In this document: piece by piece, positions 8,852 to 15,205 of the stretch
How the letters are laid out: each line of letters opens with the position of its first letter
Position numbering within the stretch: the first letter of the stretch is position 1
Assembly (NCBI GenBank): GCA_903839965.1
Contig: CAIMEK010000787.1
Span: forward strand, 1-17,106
DNA: 17,106 bases
Direction: 5' to 3'
Origin: an uncultured Acetobacteraceae bacterium
Lineage (GTDB): Bacteria > Pseudomonadota > Alphaproteobacteria > Acetobacterales > Acetobacteraceae
The notes under the pieces: model-generated
What the model was told of the DNA's origin: nothing
The model's database searches: none
Seen by the model: the letters and a program-made list of their open reading frames with translations, nothing else
Program-made: the position numbers and the translations under genes

Positions 8852-9235
8852 TCAGGGCCGGCCGCGCCGGTCGAGGCTCCACGGCCCGGGGCCGGCGAAC
8901 ACGATGTAGAGGAACACGAAGCAGTAGAGAATCGCGGCGTCGCCCCCGCTGAGCAGCGGGTAGGGGCTGCGCGGGAAATGCGCGACCCAGTAGGCCACCG
9001 CCATCTCGCCGGAAAGCAGCAGCGCCACCGGCCGGGTGAACAGCCCGAGCACCAGCATGGCGCCGCCGACCAGCTCGAGGATGCCGCCGAACCCCGCCAG
9101 CGACTCCAGCGGCGGCACGCGCGGCACCGATGGGAAGCCGAGCAGCTTGCTGGTGCCGTGCTCGAGGAAGGCCAGGCCCGCGACAATGCGCAGCAGGCTC
9201 AGCACGGCGGGCGAGCAGGCTTTCAGATCAGGCAT
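8852..9235 (-). CDS. DoxX family membrane protein
   Basis: This 127-residue inner-membrane protein has four predicted membrane segments (about 10-27, 47-66, 68-86 and 98-115). Family marks are LRIVAGLAFLEHGTSKLLGFP at the first helix, GGILELVGGAMLVLGLFTRPVALLL across helices 2 and 3, and the GDAAILYCFVFLYIVFAGPGPWSLD ending. DoxX-like proteins are linked to redox or thiosulfate/quinone chemistry in a few cases, but most, including this one, cannot be given a reaction. The ATG at 9235 has GGAGG five bases upstream; the longer open frame reads into intergenic sequence. It is divergent from the MFS gene. Confidence 0.88.
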   Translation of the reverse strand: MPDLKACSPAVLSLLRIVAGLAFLEHGTSKLLGFPSVPRVPPLESLAGFGGILELVGGAMLVLGLFTRPVALLLSGEMAVAYWVAHFPRSPYPLLSGGDAAILYCFVFLYIVFAGPGPWSLDRRGRP

Positions 9236-9332
9236 GGCGGCCTCCGGCGCTGGGGGAGCAAGATCATCCGAGACGTATGCATTCACCCCCGTCCATTCAA
9301 CCAAAGCGCATGAGGAACGTCCGCGCCACGCT

Positions 9333-9378
9333 CGAGGCATCCCTCGCCGCATTCGGTTTGCACCCGGGCCGAGGGTGC
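9333..9378 (+). promoter_or_regulatory. two small hairpins in the leader of the MFS gene
   Basis: CGAGG-CATC-CCTCG (9333-9346) and GCACCC-N7-GGGTGC (9360-9378) are two perfect stems. They sit in the 262-base divergent space between the doxX-type and MFS genes, just before the 14-bp palindrome at 9394. Neither is followed by T residues. They may structure an MFS leader RNA, if transcription starts upstream. Confidence 0.3.
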
Positions 9379-9393
9379 GCTAGCGGTCGGGGT

Positions 9394-9407
9394 ATGCTGA
9401 TCAGCAT
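9394..9407. promoter_or_regulatory. 14-bp perfect palindrome, candidate operator upstream of MFS gene
   Basis: ATGCTGATCAGCAT is a perfect 14-bp palindrome with no spacer, 91 bases before the preferred MFS start. A TATGCT -10-like hexamer overlaps its left edge. The length and position are typical of a dimeric repressor site. I do not recognise it as the site of a named regulator. Confidence 0.45.
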
Positions 9408-9497
9408 CGCGGGCAACCTGGCGTGAGCAACCCGTTAACGGACCCCCCGCATACTGGATCGCCGCCCGAGGAGGCGGCTCCAGAGGAGGACCAGCCG

Positions 9498-10940
9498 GTG
9501 TCGGGCTTGCCAGGGTCCGCGCATGCGCAGCACGGCGTCGTCGCCAGCCCGGCAAGCCTGGGTGGGCTGAGCTGGCTCAACTTCCTTTCCGCCCTGATGC
9601 AGACCGGCTTCGGCGCCTTCCTGGCCGTCTACCTCACGCACCAGTACTGGAGCCGCACCGATATCGGCTTCGCGCTCAGCGCCGGCACGGTGGCCGCCAT
9701 GGCGCTGCAGGTGCCCGGCGGCATGCTGGTGGACTGGGCCCCCAGCAAGCGCTTTGCCGCCGCCGCCGCGGTGTTCGCGCTGGCCACCGCCGCCGTGCTG
9801 ATCGCGGCCAACCCGATGCCGGTCCCGGTCTATACCGCGCAGGTGCTGCAGGGCCTCGCCGCTGCGGTGCTCACCCCTGCCGTCGCCGCGCTGACGCTGG
9901 CGTTGTCGCGCCAGGAGAAGCTGGGCGAGCGGCTCGGCCGCAACGTCCGTTTCGCCGCCATCGGCTCGGCCGTGGCCGCGGCCATCATGGGGGGGGTGGG
10001 GGCGTGGCTGTCGTACCAGGCGATCTACTGGCTGGCCGCCCTCTGCGCCGTGCCCTGCCTGGTGGCGATTTTCCGCATCCGCGCCACCGACCTGTTGAAC
10101 GCGCACCACCGCGCCACCCACTTCGCCGCCATCCATCCGCGCCACCGCCCCGCGCGGCCGCAAACGATGACGCGGCTCGTCCGCGACCCGGCGCTGCTGG
10201 CCTTCGCGGCCGCCATGGTATTGTTCCAGTTCGGCAATGCCGCGCTGCTGCCGACCGCGGCCGGCGCCGTCACCCGCGCCTTCCGCGGGCTGCCGGACCT
10301 GATGCTGTCCGACCTGGCGTCGTTCCTGCCGCACGTGCAGCTGCGCACCTCCGACCTGGTGGTCGGCGCCTGGATCGTGGCGCCGCAGCTGCTGGCCGCC
10401 TGGCTGTCGCCGCGCATGGGCCGCTACGCCCAGTTGCACACCCGCCGGCGGCTGCTGCTGATCGGCCTCGCCGTGCTGCCGGTGCGCGCCGCGTTATTCG
10501 GCATCCTTGGCGACCCCTGGGTGGTCGGCATATTCCAGATGCTGGACGGCGTTACCGCCGCGGTCCTCGGCGTCATGGTGCCGATGGTGGTGGCCGACAT
10601 CACCCATGGCGGCGGGCGGTTCAACCTGGCGATCGGCATTATCGGCCTGGCCAGCGGCATCGGCGGCGCCCTCAGCACCGCGGTCGCCGGCCTGCTGTCC
10701 GACCGCATCGGCGACATCGGCACATACCTGATGCTGGGCGCTTCGGGGGTGCTGGCTTGCGTCGTGCTGCGGGTCTTCATGCCCGAGACGCACGGCTTGC
10801 CGCACCATGTCGCGAGCCCGGCGCAGAACCAGCATGCGCATCCCGGCGCGCACCGGCACGCCCAGCATCACGAAGGCGCCCGCAAGCGCACCGCCCAAAA
10901 CCACGCGGACAGCGCGCGGCGCGTCGATCCGCGCGGCTGA
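9498..10940 (+). CDS. MFS transporter with His-rich loop and C-terminal tail
   Basis: This 480-residue major facilitator protein has about twelve membrane segments in two halves, split by a cytosolic loop near residues 195-225. It has the MFS-like loop GGMLVDWAPSKRF after helix 2 and a GLLSDRIGDIG counterpart in the second half. The substrate cannot be read. The central loop (NAHHRATHFAAIHPRHR) and the last ~50 residues are His-rich (about ten His, including HAHPGAHRHAQHH), which suggests metal contact; this is inference. GTG 9498 is preferred because AGGAGGA ends 7 bases before it. GTG 9423, 25 codons upstream, has no ribosome site, and the sequence between uses A/T-ending codons unlike the gene. 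The frame is certain; the start is not. Confidence 0.88.
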   Translation: MSGLPGSAHAQHGVVASPASLGGLSWLNFLSALMQTGFGAFLAVYLTHQYWSRTDIGFALSAGTVAAMALQVPGGMLVDWAPSKRFAAAAAVFALATAAVLIAANPMPVPVYTAQVLQGLAAAVLTPAVAALTLALSRQEKLGERLGRNVRFAAIGSAVAAAIMGGVGAWLSYQAIYWLAALCAVPCLVAIFRIRATDLLNAHHRATHFAAIHPRHRPARPQTMTRLVRDPALLAFAAAMVLFQFGNAALLPTAAGAVTRAFRGLPDLMLSDLASFLPHVQLRTSDLVVGAWIVAPQLLAAWLSPRMGRYAQLHTRRRLLLIGLAVLPVRAALFGILGDPWVVGIFQMLDGVTAAVLGVMVPMVVADITHGGGRFNLAIGIIGLASGIGGALSTAVAGLLSDRIGDIGTYLMLGASGVLACVVLRVFMPETHGLPHHVASPAQNQHAHPGAHRHAQHHEGARKRTAQNHADSARRVDPRG

Positions 10941-10965
10941 TTTTCGCGCACGGCATTGTGGCAGC

Positions 10966-10995
10966 GCCGGGCCGGCTGCATCATGCAGGCCCGGC
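10966..10995 (+). promoter_or_regulatory. strong hairpin between MFS gene and ybaK-type gene
   Basis: GCCGGGCC (10966-10973) pairs with GGCCCGGC (10988-10995). After a 3-base bulge, an inner TGC/GCA stem closes a small loop. It lies 26 bases past the MFS stop and just before the AGGA ribosome site of the next gene. There is no T-run, so it could stabilise the upstream mRNA, attenuate transcription through Rho, or modulate translation of the downstream gene. Confidence 0.45.
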
Positions 10996-11014
10996 CTGAA
11001 GCAGGACCCCGCCC

Positions 11015-11518
11015 GTGCCCGACATCGCTGCCACCCGGCAGGAATTGCTGGACCAACTGGTCGCCCTGGCCATCCCCTACGAGTTGCTGGAGCACCCGGC
11101 GGTGCACACCGTCGAGGCGGCGCGCGACTACTGGTCCGCCCTGCCCGGGCTGGCAGTGAAGAACCTGCTGCTCAAGGACGCCGGCGGCCGGCTCTGGCTG
11201 GTGGTGGCCCCGGCCGAGGACCAGCTCGACCTGAAGGCGCTGCCCAGGCGCATCGGCAGCAAGCGCCTCTCCTTCGCCGGTCCGGCCGACCTGGCCGCCA
11301 CGCTCGCGGTCGAGCGCGGCTCGGTCACTCCGCTCGCCGCGATGAACGACCACGACCGCCGCGTCAGCGTGGTGCTCGACGCCGCGCTGGCGAATGCGAG
11401 CCGCATCAAGGTGCATCCGCTGGTCAACACCGCCACCATCGCGCTCGCCGGCGCCGACGTCGTGCGCTTCCTCATCCATCACCACCATCCGCCGGCGGTG
11501 CTGGCGCTGCAGGGCTGA
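11015..11518 (+). CDS. YbaK/EbsC family prolyl-tRNA-editing domain protein
   Basis: This 167-residue stand-alone editing domain of the YbaK/ProXp (PrdX-like) group removes wrongly attached amino acids from tRNA, typically Ala or Cys from tRNA-Pro. Key features are the catalytic Lys49 in GLAVKNLLLKD, WLVVAPAEDQLDLKAL, KRLSFAGPADLAATL, GSVTPLAAMND, and HPLVNTATIAL (134-144). The closest remembered pattern is the bacterial ProX-type deacylase; the exact amino acid specificity cannot be told. It starts at GTG 11015 with AGGA about 9 bases upstream. A natural HHHH run lies near the C-terminus. It follows the MFS gene by 74 bases containing a strong hairpin and converges with the GntR gene 20 bases away. 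Confidence 0.92.
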   Translation: MPDIAATRQELLDQLVALAIPYELLEHPAVHTVEAARDYWSALPGLAVKNLLLKDAGGRLWLVVAPAEDQLDLKALPRRIGSKRLSFAGPADLAATLAVERGSVTPLAAMNDHDRRVSVVLDAALANASRIKVHPLVNTATIALAGADVVRFLIHHHHPPAVLALQG

Positions 11519-11538
11519 ATGCGGCGGCGGATCAGCGC

Positions 11539-12282
11539 TCACGCAGCCGGGGCTTGCGGCGCGAACAGATTGCTGATGGCCTGATCGGCAGCTTCGAAGT
11601 GAAGCTCCATGGCGGCGCGTGCCTTGGCCGGGTCACCGGATACGACCCCATCGAGGATGCGCTCGTGCCGGTGCAACGTCTGCTTCCAACCCTCATGGGA
11701 GCGTGCGCCGCCAGCGGTGAAGCTCTCCATGATCTCCCGGATCACCGGCCGCAACCCGCGCATCTGCAGCTGCAGCAGCCGGTTTCCCGCCATTGCCGTG
11801 ATCGATTCGTGGAAATCGAGATCCGCCTCGATCCACGCGGGGATGTTCGTCATCGCCTGCGCCAGGCGCTGCAGAATTGTCCGCAACCTGGCGACGTCCG
11901 CTTCGCTGCGGCGCTGTGCCGCGAGCGCGGCGATCGCCGGTTCGAGCACACGGCGCATCTCGACCGCTTCCGCCATGCCCTGCCGGCTGCCCCGCACGGC
12001 GAAGCGAAAAAACCGGCCGAGCGGTTCGGCGTCGAGCAGACGCACGCGGGTCGCCTTGCCCTGCTGGATATGTACGACGCCCATGGCCGCAAGCTGATGC
12101 ACCGCCTCGCGCGCGACCTGCTTGCTGACGCCGAACGAGGTCGCGAGGCTGCTCTCGGGGGGCAAGGCGTCGCCCGGCTCCAGGCGCCCGTCGATGATGG
12201 CCTCCGTCAGCTTCTGCAGGACAGCGTCGCGCAGCCGCGTCGGCACGAGGTCCGACGGCGCCAGAACATCATCGAGAGCCAT
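11539..12282 (-). CDS. GntR-family (FadR/FCD subfamily) transcriptional regulator
   Basis: This 247-residue regulator has an N-terminal winged helix (about 14-80; LPPESSLATSFGVSKQVAREAVHQL is the recognition helix region) and a C-terminal all-helical FCD ligand domain (about 100-240). The FCD metal/ligand residues are visible: Asp154 and His158 in DLDFHESI, His206 in HRHERIL and His228 in ELHFEAA. Such proteins usually bind a carboxylic or sugar acid and repress neighbouring catabolic or transport genes. It is divergent from the ABC importer operon, with operator-like repeats between them, so it probably controls that operon and itself. ATG 12282 is used; TTG starts at 12324 or 12297 (the latter after AAGGAAA) would add up to 14 residues. 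Confidence 0.92.
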   Translation of the reverse strand: MALDDVLAPSDLVPTRLRDAVLQKLTEAIIDGRLEPGDALPPESSLATSFGVSKQVAREAVHQLAAMGVVHIQQGKATRVRLLDAEPLGRFFRFAVRGSRQGMAEAVEMRRVLEPAIAALAAQRRSEADVARLRTILQRLAQAMTNIPAWIEADLDFHESITAMAGNRLLQLQMRGLRPVIREIMESFTAGGARSHEGWKQTLHRHERILDGVVSGDPAKARAAMELHFEAADQAISNLFAPQAPAA

Positions 12283-12343
12283 GCCTCGCCGCGCCAAATG
12301 GTTTCCTTCGGGTTCGTTTTTCAATTCTGCCCGCCGGATTCAG

Positions 12344-12354
12344 ACTTGGCAAGT
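12344..12354. promoter_or_regulatory. 11-bp palindrome, candidate GntR/FCD operator
   Basis: ACTTG-G-CAAGT is a perfect 11-bp palindrome between the divergent regulator and ABC genes. It contains the TTGGCA hexamer that serves as the likely -35 box of the ABC operon. Short odd-length palindromes of this kind are usual for FadR/FCD regulators, but no published site is matched here. Confidence 0.4.
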
Positions 12355-12374
12355 TAGCAGCTTAGCGGTTAAGT
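12346..12374 (+). promoter_or_regulatory. likely sigma70-type promoter of the ABC importer operon
   Basis: TTGGCA (12346-12351; five of six consensus bases) and TTAAGT (12369-12374; three of six) are separated by 17 bases. The expected start lies shortly downstream, giving a very short leader before the ribosome site AGAGGT (12385-12390) and the ATG at 12398. Both boxes overlap repeats that a repressor could occupy. Confidence 0.45.
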
Positions 12375-12383
12375 TGCCGCTAA
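12362..12383. promoter_or_regulatory. inverted repeat over the -10 region, candidate operator
   Basis: TTAGCGG-N8-CCGCTAA is a perfect 7-bp inverted repeat whose 8-base spacer contains the predicted -10 box of the ABC operon. A dimer bound here would block RNA polymerase. It lies between the divergent GntR gene and the binding-protein gene. In RNA form it could also be a small hairpin just before the ribosome site. Confidence 0.5.
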
Positions 12384-12397
12384 AAGAGGTAAACGCC

Positions 12398-13729
12398 ATG
12401 ATGATCGATCCCCACCGCATGCCGCCAAAGGCAAACGACCAATCGCTGCGGAGGGGTTGCATCCTCACGCGCCGTGCCGTTTTGGGAGGAGCCGCCGCGC
12501 TGGCGATGCCGGCCATCGTCCGGGCCGCCGAGCCGCTCTCGGTATTCTCGCACAAGGTGCACCAGGCGACCTCCGTTGGCGCCGCCGGCGACATCACCGC
12601 CGCCTTCACGCGGGAAAGCGGTGTCCCCGTCCAGTGGACCACCTTCGGCGACAACAACCTGCTGGGCGAACGGGTGCTGCGCGAGGCGTCGCTCGAGCGC
12701 ACCGGCATGGATGTGGCGTTCCTGCTGAACACCCAGATCGTGCCGCGGGTGACCGGGCTGTTCGAGGCGCTGGAGCCCTGGATCGCGAAGGCGCCGGTGG
12801 CGGCCCCGGAGGACGTTTTCCCCGGCCTGTGGTCGGGCATGAAGGTGGCCGGCCACCAGGTCGGGCTGCCGTTCCGCCAGGCCTCCTCCGGACTGCACTA
12901 CAACGAAGTGATCCTGGCCGAGCGCGGCATCGACCACGGGCCGGCGACGGTGGAAGAAATGATCGAGATGATCCGGCGCTGCACCTGGCGCCGCGCCGAC
13001 GGCACCCGGGTCGTGGGCCTGGTGATGCCGGGCATGACCTATCCGAACGTGATCGACCTGGCGCGCGCCTGGGACGGCGACTTCATTACGCCGGACTTCA
13101 AGTGCGTGGCGGACCAGCCGGGCATGCTGAACGCGATCAGGTTGCTGCGGGCGCTGTACCAGGAGGGCGCGTTCCCGCACAATTTCACCACCATGGGCCC
13201 CGAGGACCCGACGCAGTGGATGCAGCAGGGGCGGGCCGCCTTCGCGCTGCAGAGCATGAGCCGCAACCGGCTGTTCAACGACCCGAAGGGCGGCGCCTAT
13301 GCGGGCAAGATCCGCACCGTGGCGCTGCCGGTTTCCGCGGCGCTGAAGAGCAGGTACGCGGTGGCGCCGACCAAGGTCGAGTTCTGGGGCATGGCGATCC
13401 CGCGCTCCGCACAGCGCAAGGCGTTGTCCTGGGCGCTCATGCGCTCGATGCTGACGCCGGAGGCGACGCGCATCGCAGCGCTGAACGGCAACGGGCCGGT
13501 GCGCAACTCGACCTACGACGACCCCACCTTCCGCGCCACGGTGCCGTATGCCGACGAGGAGCGGCGGGTGCTGAAGGTGGCGCGCATTCCGCTGCCCGCC
13601 TTCGACGAGGCGGCGCGGGCGGGGGATCTGTTCAAGGAGGAGGCGGAAGCCGCGGTGCTCGGGTTGAAGCCGCCGGAGCAGGCCATGGCGGATCTGGTCA
13701 AACGGGTGACCCCGCTGCTGCCCGCGTGA
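12398..13729 (+). CDS. ABC transporter extracellular solute-binding protein (family 1, carbohydrate type), Tat-exported
   Basis: This 443-residue periplasmic binding protein delivers the substrate to the membrane permeases encoded downstream. A twin-arginine signal is clear: TRRAVLGGAAALAMPAIVRAA at about 24-44, with cleavage probably after RAA44. Mature features include DITAAFTRESGVPVQW, GLPFRQASSGLHYNEVIL (the usual place where these proteins contact ligand), MEFWGMAIPR-like VEFWGMAIPRSAQRK, and a helical C-terminus. The layout matches MalE/UgpB-type family 1 proteins, but the ligand cannot be named. AGAGGT sits 7 bases before ATG 12398; a second ATG follows immediately at 12401. It is the first gene of the operon and probably the most expressed, as a hairpin follows its stop. 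Confidence 0.92.
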   Translation: MMIDPHRMPPKANDQSLRRGCILTRRAVLGGAAALAMPAIVRAAEPLSVFSHKVHQATSVGAAGDITAAFTRESGVPVQWTTFGDNNLLGERVLREASLERTGMDVAFLLNTQIVPRVTGLFEALEPWIAKAPVAAPEDVFPGLWSGMKVAGHQVGLPFRQASSGLHYNEVILAERGIDHGPATVEEMIEMIRRCTWRRADGTRVVGLVMPGMTYPNVIDLARAWDGDFITPDFKCVADQPGMLNAIRLLRALYQEGAFPHNFTTMGPEDPTQWMQQGRAAFALQSMSRNRLFNDPKGGAYAGKIRTVALPVSAALKSRYAVAPTKVEFWGMAIPRSAQRKALSWALMRSMLTPEATRIAALNGNGPVRNSTYDDPTFRATVPYADEERRVLKVARIPLPAFDEAARAGDLFKEEAEAAVLGLKPPEQAMADLVKRVTPLLPA

Positions 13730-13734
13730 GGCGG

Positions 13735-13764
13735 GACACGCAAGGAGCGCCTGCCTCGCGTGTC
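13735..13764 (+). promoter_or_regulatory. hairpin just after the binding-protein gene
   Basis: GACACGC (13735-13741) pairs with GCGTGTC (13758-13764), and a further AGG/CCT pairs inside. It begins six bases after the binding-protein stop; T-rich sequence (CTCTTTATCGTTTT) follows only after a gap. Such stems commonly protect or partly terminate the mRNA so that the binding protein is made in excess over the permeases. Confidence 0.5.
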
Positions 13765-13850
13765 ATGCTGCCGTTCCGGCTCTTTATCGTTTTGCCCCGC
13801 GGGATCTGATCCGCCGGGTCCACCGCTCGATCCATGAAAGGTTGCTCACC

Positions 13851-14753
13851 ATGCAAACACCTGAAGACACGGGCCAGACCGAGGCGTTGCGTCGCGCGAT
13901 TCTCCTGGCCGACCCGAAGTTGAGCCGCTTCGATCCGCTGCCGCGGATCATCTGCTTTGATGACTTCGACCAGGGCTTCTGCGGCTGGACGCAATTGATG
14001 GGCAACTACGAGAACGACATCGATTGCGTGACACCGAGCTACGCCCAGCACACCCAGCCGATGCTTTCCAACCTCACGACCTGGGACTTCGGCAGCCACG
14101 GCGCATTCGACGGCACCTATGCGCTGAAAATTGCCACGCGGCCGCGGGCCGGCTCGCGCAATGTCGGCATCAAGCGCCTCACCTTCCGCCGCCGCGCGCC
14201 GATCCGCCTGGAATTCTACTTCACCTTCAAGCCGGAGGCGAACGAGCTGCGGCTTTCCGAGAGCGACGTGCGCTCGGTCGGCTTCGGCTACGATCTGCAG
14301 GTCGGCGACGGCGATGCCGATGCCTGGCGCATCATGCCGCAGGTGCGCTTTCTCAATGCCGAGCACGGCGAGCACGTGCAGAAGTGGCAGTTCAAGCCGA
14401 AGACCACGCCCTTCCGCTCGCTCGGCACCGAGAACAAGACCGTCACGCACGACCACCTGGCGAACGAGGGCTGGCTCGACCTGCCCGGCGGCCACCAGAA
14501 GCTGTGCTACAACGAGATCCCGACCAAGGTGAACTGGCACTACGCCTGTTTCGACTTCGACCTGGCGACGATGCAGGCCACCGGATTCCGCTGCAACGAC
14601 CGCGCCTTCGATGTCGGCACCTTCGAGTCGATCCGCATTCCGGCGATGCGCAACCTCTGGTGCATGTTGAACGTGTTCTTCTTCGCCGAGACCGATATCG
14701 CCAAGCGTGCCTTCTTCTATCTCGATTCCGTCTGCCTGTCGGGAGAATTCTGA
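13851..14753 (+). CDS. unknown 300-residue protein, probable beta-sandwich, in ABC operon
   Basis: The function is not known. It may correspond to a conserved domain of unknown function found next to sugar ABC genes, but I cannot confirm a family name. There is no signal peptide or membrane segment, so it should stay in the cytoplasm. The alternating hydrophobic/polar pattern and turns suggest a beta-sandwich: FDDFDQGFCGWTQLMGNYE (37-55), FGSHGAFDGTYALKIATRPR (about 80-99), IRLEFYFTFKP (118-128), and a closing strand FFYLDSVCLS (288-297). This resembles the start and end of carbohydrate-binding or lectin-like jelly rolls. It starts at ATG 13851 with AAAGG nine bases upstream. Its stop overlaps the next start (TGATG), so the pair is translationally coupled. 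Confidence 0.85.
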   Translation: MQTPEDTGQTEALRRAILLADPKLSRFDPLPRIICFDDFDQGFCGWTQLMGNYENDIDCVTPSYAQHTQPMLSNLTTWDFGSHGAFDGTYALKIATRPRAGSRNVGIKRLTFRRRAPIRLEFYFTFKPEANELRLSESDVRSVGFGYDLQVGDGDADAWRIMPQVRFLNAEHGEHVQKWQFKPKTTPFRSLGTENKTVTHDHLANEGWLDLPGGHQKLCYNEIPTKVNWHYACFDFDLATMQATGFRCNDRAFDVGTFESIRIPAMRNLWCMLNVFFFAETDIAKRAFFYLDSVCLSGEF

Positions 14754-15088
14754 TGCTCAGGGAAAGCCAAAGCGCGGTCGTCGTCCGCAACGAAGTCTGG
14801 CGCGGTTGCCTGGCCAGCGAGCCATACGAAGCGGGATGGGCGCAGGAAGTCACCCTCTTTGTCCTGGCGCTGAAGGAGTCGATCGGCGCGCCCGGCCACG
14901 CGCATGTGGAAATCTCGCCTGACGGGATACATTGGGCGCGCGAAGGCACATCGTTCGCGCTGCCGACCCGCAAGGACGCCGTGACCTTCGCACGGGTCGG
15001 TCATTTCGGAAACTGGCTGCGCCTCGCCATCGAAATGCCGGAGGGCGCCGAACTGACCGCGGTTGCAACCATCCATACCAAGGCATAA
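14753..15088 (+). CDS. unknown 111-residue protein coupled to the beta-sandwich gene
   Basis: I do not recognise this short soluble protein without a signal peptide. It contains HVEISPDGIHWAREGTSFALP (about 50-70) and GNWLRLAIEMPEGAELTAVATIHTKA at the end. The 'ISPDG-x-W' turn followed by strands is common in small beta-sandwich modules, so this may be a second all-beta domain that partners the 300-residue protein. Its ATG overlaps the preceding stop by one base. The C-terminus is complete, and 117 bases with alternative hairpins follow before the permease. A joint role in handling the imported compound is inference from position only. Confidence 0.8.
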   Translation: MLRESQSAVVVRNEVWRGCLASEPYEAGWAQEVTLFVLALKESIGAPGHAHVEISPDGIHWAREGTSFALPTRKDAVTFARVGHFGNWLRLAIEMPEGAELTAVATIHTKA

Positions 15089-15095
15089 GGCTGGC

Positions 15096-15176
15096 ATGGA
15101 TGACCGGTTCGGCGACGTGAACAGCGTGCCTTGTCGGCAGGCAACCCCGCTCGACAAGGGTGGGGTTGGCGTATGA
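15096..15176 (+). CDS. possible 26-codon leader ORF before the permease genes
   Basis: An ATG at 15096 with AAGG five bases upstream opens a 26-codon frame that runs through both hairpins and stops at TGA 15174-15176. Its product begins MDDRFGDVNSV. Codon third positions are less G/C-rich than in the neighbours, which weakens the case. If it is translated, ribosomes would decide which hairpin forms. Confidence 0.2.
   Translation: MDDRFGDVNSVPCRQATPLDKGGVGV
15129..15168 (+). promoter_or_regulatory. two mutually exclusive hairpins before the permease genes
   Basis: Hairpin 1 pairs CCTTGTCG (15129-15136) with CGACAAGG (15152-15159). Hairpin 2 pairs CAACCCC (15142-15148) with GGGGTTG (15162-15168). 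They share bases, so only one can form at a time. They lie in the 117-base gap between the 111-residue protein gene and the first permease. No T-run follows either stem. Confidence 0.45.
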
Positions 15177-15205
15177 AACTCCGCCGCTGAACGCACAGAG
15201 CCGGG

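Noticed and set aside
10807..12357. 516-codon plus-strand frame across ybaK-type and GntR genes
   Set aside because: It overlaps two recognised genes in other frames, and its Arg/Pro/Ala/His composition is that of a shadow frame.
13765..13809. 14-codon frame (MLPFRLFIVLPRGI) after the binding-protein gene
   Set aside because: It has no ribosome site at useful distance, and its start lies at the base of the hairpin; chance is the simplest explanation.
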